From the NCBI GenBank assembly GCA_002365025.1, contig DEYX01000360.1, positions 1 to 6,985 of the forward strand: a stretch of DNA of 6,985 bases. Direction: 5' to 3'. Shown in pieces: positions 1 to 6,029 of this stretch. Under the pieces are notes generated by a model. It saw only the letters and a list, made by a program, of their open reading frames with translations. It made no database searches and was not told the DNA's origin. A program made the translations under genes and the position numbers. How positions within the stretch are numbered: position 1 is the stretch's first letter; every line of letters begins with the position of its first letter. The DNA is from Hungatella sp. UBA3147. GTDB lineage: Bacteria > Bacillota > Clostridia > Lachnospirales > Lachnospiraceae.

Positions 1-37
1 TCGTTCCATTTTCCTTGAGTTTAAAAAACTGCTCCAT
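1..37 (-). CDS. NCS2-family nucleobase permease, N-terminal fragment
   Basis: Only the first 12 codons lie in the window; the gene runs off the left edge. They read MEQFFKLKENGT, which matches from memory the characteristic opening of NCS2 (AzgA/PbuG-like) purine and nucleobase permeases of Firmicutes, usually followed by a conserved TTFxTMAYI stretch that is outside this window. Such proteins import adenine, guanine, hypoxanthine or related bases across the cytoplasmic membrane. The ATG at 35-37 is preceded by an AAGGAG ribosome binding site at 45-50 with a 7-nt spacer, and a good promoter lies at 94-122, so the start is well supported. The family call rests on a very short stretch and needs the adjoining sequence. 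No purine riboswitch fits in the roughly 50-nt leader. Confidence 0.7.
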   Translation of the reverse strand, partial: MEQFFKLKENGT

Positions 38-93
38 GGTAAAACTCCTTTTCATTTTATTTTGAGAGATTCTCGTTTTTAGGTTACCATTCT

Positions 94-122
94 ATTATAA
101 CTGTTTTTTCTCATTTCTTCAA
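94..122 (-). promoter_or_regulatory. Sigma-A type promoter for the permease gene
   Basis: On the minus strand a TTGAAG -35 (117-122) and a perfect TATAAT -10 (94-99) are separated by 17 nt. Transcription would begin near position 87, giving a leader of about 50 nt before the ATG at 37. That leader holds only a 4-bp GAGA/TCTC hairpin at 64-74 and the ribosome binding site. Confidence 0.75.
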
Positions 123-349
123 GAAAATTTAATAAAATTTTAATCTTTTATTTATTATTAATTTTAATTTGATTTATTAGTTATATTGATATTTAAAAAG
201 CAATTAATTAATTTTACTTATTTAAAATGGACTATTTACGCGTGTATTTACAGTTTGACTGTTATTTCAGGGGGGAACCTGAGAATATGAGGGGACAGGT
301 ACGTGTTACTACGTGGGATACTCAACGTTTATATTTGGTTTTGGTATAG
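123..349. other. AT-rich intergenic spacer with a short G-rich islet
   Basis: I see no gene here. Positions 123-240 are almost entirely A and T, as is common between transcription units in Clostridia. From about 250 to 316 the composition changes abruptly and several short palindromic pieces are packed together: ACAGT/ACTGT (250-254 and 258-262), CAGG/CCTG (268-271 and 278-281), ACCTG/CAGGT (277-281 and 296-300), and TACGTG twice about 4 nt apart near 300-316. This islet may be a remnant of a palindromic repeat (see findings). A plus-strand reading frame that starts at 313 is a shadow of the terminator and the gene on the other strand. Confidence 0.6.
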
Positions 350-402
350 AAAAAAGCCGGGGAGGTACAAAGAATAAGCTTCTATTGTACCTTCCCGGCT
401 TT
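350..402 (-). terminator. Rho-independent terminator of the trpS unit
   Basis: Arms 353-370 and 385-402 form an 18-bp stem with one imperfect position (362/393) and a 14-nt loop. On the minus strand the stem is followed by TTTTTT (350-355), the classical layout, and it starts 13 nt after the stop codon of the small gene at 416-655. The imperfect pair is G-U on the plus strand but A-C on the minus strand, and the plus side lacks a proper U tract, so termination of leftward transcripts is the main reading. Confidence 0.88.
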
Positions 403-415
403 CCTGTCTCAGATA

Positions 416-655
416 TTACAACAGCCAGAAGTCTGTTTTATCTTCTCCGTATTCCAGTTTATAACGTAGTCTGCCAAAAAACTCTTCCAGAGCTTCATAA
501 AGCTCCTCCCATTGTCCGCTGGCCGTTTCATGGAATGGCTCGATCCAGCAGGACTGTTTCCCGCAGGCGTCCCTTAAATGGATCTTGAATTCCAAACCTT
601 TGTTTTTCATATATTCATTGCATTGTAAGATCTCGGTGATAGAAACAATCTTCAT
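416..655 (-). CDS. Small conserved RDACGKQSC-motif protein (RDAC family)
   Basis: A 79-residue, soluble-looking protein without signal peptide or membrane segment. The notable feature is RDACGKQSCW at residues 28-37, with Cys31 and Cys36, followed by an acidic/aromatic C-terminal half (EELYEALEEFFGRL around 51-64). From memory this resembles a small protein annotated as 'RDAC family' in Lachnospiraceae; its function is unknown and I infer none. The start is well supported: the AGAGG ribosome binding site (661-665) overlaps the TAG stop of trpS, spacer 5 nt, with only 8 nt between the two genes. It is therefore translated from the trpS transcript and is the last gene before the terminator at 350-402. 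The two closely spaced cysteines could bind metal or form a disulfide, but nothing in the sequence decides this. Confidence 0.85.
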   Translation of the reverse strand: MKIVSITEILQCNEYMKNKGLEFKIHLRDACGKQSCWIEPFHETASGQWEELYEALEEFFGRLRYKLEYGEDKTDFWLL

Positions 656-663
656 ATACGCCT

Positions 664-1755
664 CTATTCCTGGCCCTTATACTTCCTCGCCTGCTCCTCA
701 ATATACTCCAGATCATCAAAATAATTGATCTTCATGGCGTCTTTCACGCCCTTTAAGGTCCGGGCTGCCATTGCCTCAGCTTTGTCACTTCCCTCTTTTA
801 ATATCTGGTATACGTAAGGGATGTTTGCCTCGTATTCTTTTCTTCTTCTGCGGATAGGCTCTAACTCTGCCTGAAGGATGCTGTTTAAGAACCGCTTCAC
901 CTTCACATCGCCTAAGCCACCCCGTTTGTAGTGGTCTTTAAGCTCGTCAAGATTCTTATAATCCGGCAGATATTTTTCAAAATCTTCATCTTTGCAGAAT
1001 GCATCAAGGTAGGTGAATACCGTATTTCCTTCCACTTCTCCCGGGTCGGAAACCTGGATGTGATTCGGGTCTGTATACATGCTCATGACCTTTTTCTTTA
1101 CTTCTTCTTCCGGATCAGATAAATAGATGCAGTTTCCAAGGGACTTGCTCATCTTGGCTTTTCCGTCGGTTCCTGGAAGACGTAAGCAGGCCTTATTGTT
1201 AGGAAGCAGGATTTCTGGCTCTACAAGGGCTTCGCCGTAGACGGAATTGAACTTACGTACGATTTCCCTGGTCTGCTCGATCATAGGTTCCTGGTCTTCG
1301 CCTACGGGCACTGTAGTGGCCTGGAACGCTGTGATGTCAGCTGCCTGGCTGATCGGATAGGTGAAGAAGCCTACTGGGATGCTGGTTTCAAAGTTTCTCA
1401 TGGCGATCTCGGATTTTACCGTAGGATTCCGCTGCAGCCTGGATACGGTTACCAGGTTCATATAGTAAAAGGATAGTTCCGTAAGCTCTGGGATCTGGGA
1501 CTGGATGAAAAGAGTGCATTTCTTCGGGTCCAGACCGCAGGAAAGGTAATCCAGCGCAACCTCTATAATATTTTGACGAACTTTTTCCGGATTATCGGCA
1601 TTGTCCGTAAGTGCCTGTGCATCCGCTATCATGATAAAAATCTCGTCAAATTCACCGGAATTCTGCAGCTCCACCCTGCGCTTTAATGATCCAACGTAGT
1701 GGCCGATATGGAGCTTACCGGTGGGCCGGTCCCCTGTTAAAATAATCTTTCCCAT
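664..1755 (-). CDS. trpS: Tryptophanyl-tRNA synthetase
   Basis: Charges tRNA-Trp with tryptophan in the cytoplasm. This is a class I aminoacyl-tRNA synthetase of 363 residues, close to but slightly longer than the usual 330-350. The Rossmann catalytic core carries HIGH at 16-19 within GDRPTGKLHIGH and KMSKS at 201-205; QNPTVKSE-like substrate-pocket sequence appears as RNPTVKSE near 109-116. The GDRPTG opening, LALDY/GLDP region and SRLQRNPTVKSE segment resemble the subfamily that includes Deinococcus TrpRS II rather than the Bacillus subtilis GIQPSG type (recalled, not searched). I chose the ATG at 1753-1755 because a GGAGG site (1761-1765) sits 5 nt upstream and the protein family begins here. 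The frame stays open upstream to 1944, but that extension crosses the leader hairpins and the promoter itself. A dedicated promoter lies at 1931-1958. No T-box is visible, although many Firmicutes trpS genes have one. Confidence 0.97.
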   Translation of the reverse strand: MGKIILTGDRPTGKLHIGHYVGSLKRRVELQNSGEFDEIFIMIADAQALTDNADNPEKVRQNIIEVALDYLSCGLDPKKCTLFIQSQIPELTELSFYYMNLVTVSRLQRNPTVKSEIAMRNFETSIPVGFFTYPISQAADITAFQATTVPVGEDQEPMIEQTREIVRKFNSVYGEALVEPEILLPNNKACLRLPGTDGKAKMSKSLGNCIYLSDPEEEVKKKVMSMYTDPNHIQVSDPGEVEGNTVFTYLDAFCKDEDFEKYLPDYKNLDELKDHYKRGGLGDVKVKRFLNSILQAELEPIRRRRKEYEANIPYVYQILKEGSDKAEAMAARTLKGVKDAMKINYFDDLEYIEEQARKYKGQE

Positions 1756-1787
1756 TTTTACCTCCAGATATTTTGTATCGTAAATCC

Positions 1788-1913
1788 GTAGTGCAGGGAT
1801 CGAATCCGGAGGATTCAATCCCTCACGGGCATTCGCCCTATGAAACAAGCCATGAAAGGATTTTCTTATGTGCGAGCACAACGAAAATCCTTTCATGCCC
1901 CGTTTCGCACTAC
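1788..1913 (-). ncRNA. Structured trpS leader: predicted four-way junction RNA
   Basis: Between the promoter and trpS the transcript can fold into a closed domain. A 7-bp closing stem pairs 1907-1913 with 1788-1794 (GTAGTGC/GCACTAC). Inside it are hairpin 1 (arms 1851-1865 and 1883-1897, 15 perfect bp, with a nested TGTG/CACA helix at 1869-1880), hairpin 2 (1827-1830 and 1835-1838, GGGC/GCCC around a GAAT loop) and hairpin 3 (1795-1807 and 1811-1823, 13 pairs with a 3-nt loop) directly abutting the closing stem. The one imperfect pair of hairpin 3 (1801/1817) is C-A on plus and G-U on minus. The domain ends 22 nt before the ribosome binding site. It matches no riboswitch I know; T-box signatures are absent and no U tract follows. 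It may be a cis-regulatory RNA or an inserted palindromic repeat that happens to lie in the leader. Confidence 0.55.
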
Positions 1914-1930
1914 TCATTGCTTTCGTGGAT

Positions 1931-1958
1931 ATTATACCATTCATTCGATATTTGTCAA
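1931..1958 (-). promoter_or_regulatory. Near-consensus sigma-A promoter of trpS
   Basis: On the minus strand a perfect TTGACA (1953-1958) and a perfect TATAAT (1931-1936) are separated by 16 nt, and the bases before the -10 read TGG, giving an extended -10. It begins 9 nt after the metH stop. The predicted start site is near 1924, so the trpS leader is about 170 nt. A 6-bp inverted repeat (TTCGAT/ATCGAA, 1944-1949 and 1958-1963) brackets the -35 element and could be an operator. Confidence 0.88.
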
Positions 1959-1967
1959 TCGAACGTC

Positions 1968-4406
1968 TTATTTTAACTGAAATAGTCCTTCCGCATAATT
2001 CACAGAAGCCATGGCATCCCTGCAGTACTGATCCGCACCAATGGTCTTTGCATATCCTTCCGTAAGAACCGCACCTCCTACCATTACTTTTATGGAAGGA
2101 GCGGTTTCCCTAAGCTGCCTGATGGTCTCTTCCATGCTGGGTACGGTGGTGGTCATGAGGGCGCTTAAGCCTACCAGCTTTACCTCATCCTTTATTGCGG
2201 TTTCCACGATCCTTTCCGGAGGAACGTCTTTTCCCAGGTCAATGACGTCATAGCCGTAGTTTTCCAGGAGGACCTTAACAATATTCTTTCCGATATCGTG
2301 AATATCTCCCTTGACGGTAGCCAGGATGATCTTTCCCTTTTTCTCCTGTGCCACGCCGCCTTCCGCCATCCTCTCTTTTATGACTTCAAAGGCTGCCTTG
2401 GCTGCTTCTGCACTCATCAGAAGCTGTGGAAGGAATACTGTTCCATTTTCAAAGCCCTTTCCCACCCGGTCAAGTGCCGGGATCATCTCTCCATTTATAA
2501 TGGTTAAAGGCTCCTGCTCTCTTAAAAGCTCTGTCACTGCCGCATATGCACGGTCTTTAAGGCCTTTTGCAATGCTTTCTGATAAAGACATCTCCCCTCC
2601 GGAAACGCCTCCTGACAGAGAAGAAGTTCCCTGCCTCACTGTCTCACCCAGAGTAGCTACCTGGCCGCTGTAAACCGCGATGTAGCCGCTGCACTGAGGA
2701 TCCAGATCCGCAAGCGTCCGAAAGCTGTAATAGGAACGCATCATGGCTTCTGAATTGGGGTTTATGATGGCTGCGCTTAAGCCGTTTTGAAGGGCCATTG
2801 TGAAAAAAGCGGCATTAATGATTTCTCTCTGCGGAAGCCCGAAGGAAATGTTGGAAACGCCAAGTATGGTCCTGCCTCCAAGCTCATCTCTGACCCGTCT
2901 TAAAGTTTCAAGGGTCGTCAGTGCTCCCCGGCTGTCAGAGCTTACGGTCATGCAGAGGGCATCTATTATAATGTCTTTCTTCTCAATTCCATATTCTGCG
3001 GCCTTATTGTAGATTTTCTTTGCAACAGCAATCCTGCCTTCTGCTGTTTCAGGAATGCCATCTTCGTCAAGGGCAAGAGCGACCACAACGCCTCCATATT
3101 GTTTTACCAGAGGAAAAATAGCCTCCATCACTTCTTTTTTCCCATTTACGGAATTAATAAGAGGCTTTCCATTATAAATCCTCATTGCCCGTTCCATTGC
3201 CTCTATATTGGAGGTATCGATCTGAAGAGGCAGGTCGATGATGCTCTGAAGCTCCCCTATCACTTCCACCATCATGGAAGGCTCATCAATTTCAGGAAGT
3301 CCCACATTCACATCCAGGACGTGTGCCCCATTGTCCTGCTGAGCCACTCCCTCACGGAGAATATATTCCAGGTTATGATCCCGAAGGGCCTGCTTGAATT
3401 TGGATTTTCCCGTTGGATTGATTCTCTCTCCGATGATAATCGGTTCCCTGTCAATCACAACCGCCTGTGCATAGGAAGAGATCACGGTACGGTTTTTCTT
3501 ATCCGGCAGTCTCACAGGAAAGTCTTTGCAGAGAGCCACAGTTTTTTCAATATGCTCCGGCGTGGTTCCGCAGCAGCCGCCGATCACACAGGCTCCTTCC
3601 TCTGCAATTTCCTTCATAGCAGCCGCAAACTCAGCCGCATCGATATCATATACCGTTTTTCCGCCTTCGCTTCTTGGAAGACCTGCATTGGGATTGACAA
3701 TGACCGGTATAGAAACTACCTTCATGATATCCCTTAAAATACCCTTCATCTGTATCGGACCAAGGCCGCAGTTGATTCCCAGAGCGTCAACCCCCAGTCC
3801 TTCTAAAAGAGCAACGGTAGATTCAACATTTCCTCCGGTTAATAGCTTTCCTTTATCATCAAAAATCGTGGTCACGAATACGGGAAGACTGCAGTTTTCC
3901 TTTGCAGCCAGTACGGCCGCCTTGGCCTCGTAGCTGTCGCTCATGGTCTCAATGAGCACCAGGTCCGCTCCCTCCCGCTCTCCGATTTTAACTACCTGGG
4001 AAAACATTTTGTAGGCATCCTCAAAGGCCAGATCTCCTAAAGGCTTTAAAAGCTTTCCTGTAGGGCCTAAATCAAGGGCAATATACCCCTTTTCCTTTCC
4101 GGCTGGATAAGAAGCTGTCTCCACCGCATTCCTGGCATTTTTTAAGGCTGCAGTCACTACCTCTTCCAGATCGAATTCCGCACCTTTATAAAATTTCAGC
4201 CCATTGGCTCCAAAGGTATTTGTTTTTATGATGTCTGCACCTGCTTCCAGATAATCACGGTGAAGTTCCGTAATGATATCCGGATGCTTTACATTCCATG
4301 TTTCCGGCAGTTCTCCCGGTACAAGGCCATTTGCCTGTAAAAGGCTTCCTGTTCCGCCGTCAAAAAATACAATCCTCTTTTTTATCTCTTCTAAAATCGC
4401 TGCCAT
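1968..4406 (-). CDS. metH: Cobalamin-dependent methionine synthase lacking the activation domain
   Basis: Transfers a methyl group from 5-methyl-THF via cobalamin to homocysteine, in the cytoplasm. With the ATG at 4404-4406 it has 812 residues, against about 1200 for E. coli MetH. Domains in order: homocysteine-binding barrel (about 1-300) with the zinc ligands Cys213 (INCGLG) and Cys278-Cys279 (GGCCGTTPEH); pterin-binding barrel (about 320-570) with GERINPTG, DVNVG, QIDTSN and NSVNG segments; a helical B12 cap (about 605-690); and a B12-binding Rossmann domain (about 692-812) with GDIHDIG, whose His703 should ligate cobalt, plus SAL and GGA downstream. The AdoMet-binding activation domain is absent and is supplied by the next gene upstream, as in the Thermotoga maritima TM0268/TM0269 pair. 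An ATG 12 nt further upstream (4418) is also in frame, but GGAGG at 4412-4416 lies inside it and is placed correctly for 4406. No terminator separates it from trpS. Confidence 0.96.
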   Translation of the reverse strand: MAAILEEIKKRIVFFDGGTGSLLQANGLVPGELPETWNVKHPDIITELHRDYLEAGADIIKTNTFGANGLKFYKGAEFDLEEVVTAALKNARNAVETASYPAGKEKGYIALDLGPTGKLLKPLGDLAFEDAYKMFSQVVKIGEREGADLVLIETMSDSYEAKAAVLAAKENCSLPVFVTTIFDDKGKLLTGGNVESTVALLEGLGVDALGINCGLGPIQMKGILRDIMKVVSIPVIVNPNAGLPRSEGGKTVYDIDAAEFAAAMKEIAEEGACVIGGCCGTTPEHIEKTVALCKDFPVRLPDKKNRTVISSYAQAVVIDREPIIIGERINPTGKSKFKQALRDHNLEYILREGVAQQDNGAHVLDVNVGLPEIDEPSMMVEVIGELQSIIDLPLQIDTSNIEAMERAMRIYNGKPLINSVNGKKEVMEAIFPLVKQYGGVVVALALDEDGIPETAEGRIAVAKKIYNKAAEYGIEKKDIIIDALCMTVSSDSRGALTTLETLRRVRDELGGRTILGVSNISFGLPQREIINAAFFTMALQNGLSAAIINPNSEAMMRSYYSFRTLADLDPQCSGYIAVYSGQVATLGETVRQGTSSLSGGVSGGEMSLSESIAKGLKDRAYAAVTELLREQEPLTIINGEMIPALDRVGKGFENGTVFLPQLLMSAEAAKAAFEVIKERMAEGGVAQEKKGKIILATVKGDIHDIGKNIVKVLLENYGYDVIDLGKDVPPERIVETAIKDEVKLVGLSALMTTTVPSMEETIRQLRETAPSIKVMVGGAVLTEGYAKTIGADQYCRDAMASVNYAEGLFQLK

Positions 4407-4433
4407 ACATTCCTCCATCTGCGTTTGTATCTT

Positions 4434-5078
4434 CTAATCTCTCCGGTATGCACAGTCCGTTTTTCTACAGGATTCGCACCCCTTTATCTCACAGCGGTAA
4501 GGCTTTCCGCTGACTCCCATCACCGCAGTGACAGACTTGGAAGGGGTCATGAGAAGGCTGTCCGTCAGCATGATACCGATCCTTTTAGGCGTTTCTAAAA
4601 CTGTTGTAATATCCTTCTGGCACTCTAAGGGGAAGTCTCCGTAGCCCGGGCTGAACCTGGGTCTTAAGTACAGCTGCCTGACCTCATACTCCTCCTTCAG
4701 CTTCCGGTTCTCCTCATCACAATATTCCTCAATCATAGCGGTGGCCGCTGCCTGCATGGTGACCGCCTTGCTCATCTGCAGTTTTGTATACTTATGCAAC
4801 AGCACATCCACCCCTGCACCTAACGTAGCTGCAAATAAGATCACCTGTTCACAGTCCTGTAAATTACGGCTTAAATTACGGCTTCGGGCCTTAAATACGG
4901 TAAAATCGATCCAGTTATCAGAAAGCAGCTCCAGGGGATATACCCGGCTTATGCTTTTAGGAGATGCCGCAGCCATTAGCTCCCTGATACATTCCTCAAT
5001 CAGGGTATTTACGGCTTCATCACCTTCATTTTTCCCGTATCCCAGATATCGCCGGATCTCTCTTCGGCTGATTTCCAT
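4434..5078 (-). CDS. Methionine synthase activation-domain protein
   Basis: A 214-residue, free-standing counterpart of the C-terminal AdoMet-binding domain of MetH. Its likely role is reductive remethylation of oxidised cob(II)alamin on MetH using AdoMet and an electron donor, in the cytoplasm. Evidence is the AdoMet-site type motif RPRFSPGYGDFP at 139-150, followed by MTPSKSVTAVMGVS at 177-190, both typical of this domain family, and its position directly before a metH that lacks the domain. The C terminus carries four cysteines spaced C-x4-C-x2-C-x4-C (196, 201, 204, 209), a possible metal or iron-sulfur site (inference). The start has GGAGG at 5086-5090 with a 7-nt spacer. It lies 27 nt upstream of the chosen metH start and 72 nt downstream of metF, so the three genes probably form one operon; a stable hairpin sits in the metF gap. 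Confidence 0.92.
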   Translation of the reverse strand: MEISRREIRRYLGYGKNEGDEAVNTLIEECIRELMAAASPKSISRVYPLELLSDNWIDFTVFKARSRNLSRNLQDCEQVILFAATLGAGVDVLLHKYTKLQMSKAVTMQAAATAMIEEYCDEENRKLKEEYEVRQLYLRPRFSPGYGDFPLECQKDITTVLETPKRIGIMLTDSLLMTPSKSVTAVMGVSGKPYRCEIKGCESCRKTDCAYRRD

Positions 5079-5107
5079 TGCTGTTCCTCCGTTTTTTCAT
5101 TTTAAAT

Positions 5108-5138
5108 GGGTCCGCCCCTTTTTAAAGGAGCCGGACCC
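5108..5138 (-). other. Intergenic hairpin between metF and the activation gene
   Basis: On the minus strand GGGTCCG (5132-5138) pairs with CGGACCC (5108-5114), and the helix continues through one bulged G into CTCCTTT/AAAGGGG with a tiny A-rich loop. One inner pair is G-U on minus and C-A on plus. No U tract follows, so it does not look like a full terminator. A processing, stability or translation-buffering role in the met mRNA is possible but unproven. Confidence 0.55.
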
Positions 5139-5150
5139 TGGTTAAAAGAA

Positions 5151-6008
5151 TCACAATATCTCGGAAAGGTTCTCCTTGATTTTCAACGCCACATCCGGCT
5201 TATTCATGGAATAAACATGGATGGCATTCACTCCGTTGGCGATAAGGTCAATGATCTGTTCTGTGGCATAAGCAATTCCCGCCTGTTTCATAGCTGCCGG
5301 ATTATCTCCGAACCTGTCCACAATAGCCTTGAAACGGGAAGGCAGATAGGTGCCTGACAGCTGGCAGCTTCGGATAATCTGCTTTACATTGGTGACAGGC
5401 ATGATTCCTGCGACGACCGGAACCGTGATTCCTTTTTCGCGGATGCGGTACAGGTAATTGTATAAAATGTTATTGTCAAAAAACATCTGGGTGGTAACAA
5501 AATCACATCCTGCTTCCACCTTCTGTTTTAAATAATCCATATCAATGGTCTTGCTGACGGATTCTACATGGCCTTCCGGATAGCAGGCCGCGCCAATGCA
5601 GAAATCCCCGGCTTCCTTTATCTCCCTGATCAGCTCAGAGGCGTAATGGTATTCCGTTTTAGCAGGAGCATCGGTAGGCATATCTCCCCTGAGCGCAAGC
5701 ACATTTTCAATCCCAGCCTCTTTCAGTTCACCAAGAACCTGGTGTACCTTTTCTTTGGTAGAGGTTACACAGGTTAAATGAGCCAGAGCCGTCACATGAT
5801 GCTGGTGATGGAGTGCAGAAGCGATATCAACGGTATATTGGCTGGTTCCTCCGCCTGCTCCGTAAGTGACGCTCATAAAAGCTGGTTTCAGCTTTGCGAT
5901 CTCTGACGCAGCCTGTTCCACTGACTCATATTTATCCTCAGTTTTGGGAGGAAACACTTCAAAGGATAGGGTCGGCTTTCCCTGGCTCAATATATCTTTA
6001 ATTTTCAT
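5151..6008 (-). CDS. metF: 5,10-methylenetetrahydrofolate reductase
   Basis: Reduces 5,10-methylene-THF to 5-methyl-THF, the methyl donor for MetH; a cytoplasmic FAD-dependent TIM-barrel enzyme. The 285-residue length fits the bacterial family (about 280-310). Visible signatures are SFEVFPPK at 15-22 with the catalytic Glu17, VTYGAGG at 47-53, ALRGD at 105-109 with the conserved Asp109 near the flavin, YPEGH at 143-147, QMFFD at 174-178 and HVYSMN at 264-269. The ATG at 6006-6008 has AGGAG-type Shine-Dalgarno sequence at 6017-6022 with a spacing of about 9 nt. It is the first gene of the metF / activation protein / metH cluster, which together turns methylene-THF and homocysteine into methionine. 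No MetV-like partner, as found in many acetogens, is adjacent in this window. Its upstream region holds the hairpin array at 6030-6148, the best candidate for its regulation. Confidence 0.97.
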   Translation of the reverse strand: MKIKDILSQGKPTLSFEVFPPKTEDKYESVEQAASEIAKLKPAFMSVTYGAGGGTSQYTVDIASALHHQHHVTALAHLTCVTSTKEKVHQVLGELKEAGIENVLALRGDMPTDAPAKTEYHYASELIREIKEAGDFCIGAACYPEGHVESVSKTIDMDYLKQKVEAGCDFVTTQMFFDNNILYNYLYRIREKGITVPVVAGIMPVTNVKQIIRSCQLSGTYLPSRFKAIVDRFGDNPAAMKQAGIAYATEQIIDLIANGVNAIHVYSMNKPDVALKIKENLSEIL

Positions 6009-6029
6009 GCTGTCTGTCTCCTATCTTTC

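Noticed and set aside
38..93. Purine riboswitch before the permease fragment
   Set aside because: The predicted leader is about 50 nt, too short for the aptamer, and no suitable three-way junction is visible.
313..588. 91-codon plus-strand open frame
   Set aside because: It runs through the terminator hairpin and then antisense to the well-supported small gene at 416-655.
1788..1825. tRNA-like 3' end (GGATTCGATCCC followed by a 7-bp stem arm)
   Set aside because: The stem and loop spacing does not fit a T arm, there is no anticodon or D arm, and the element is 126 nt long.
1756..1967. T-box riboswitch before trpS
   Set aside because: The conserved AGGGTGGNACCGCG antiterminator sequence and a terminator with a U tract are both absent on the minus strand.
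3099..3737. 212-codon plus-strand open frame opposite metH
   Set aside because: It is antisense to conserved metH coding sequence, lacks a convincing ribosome binding site and has no recognisable protein motif.
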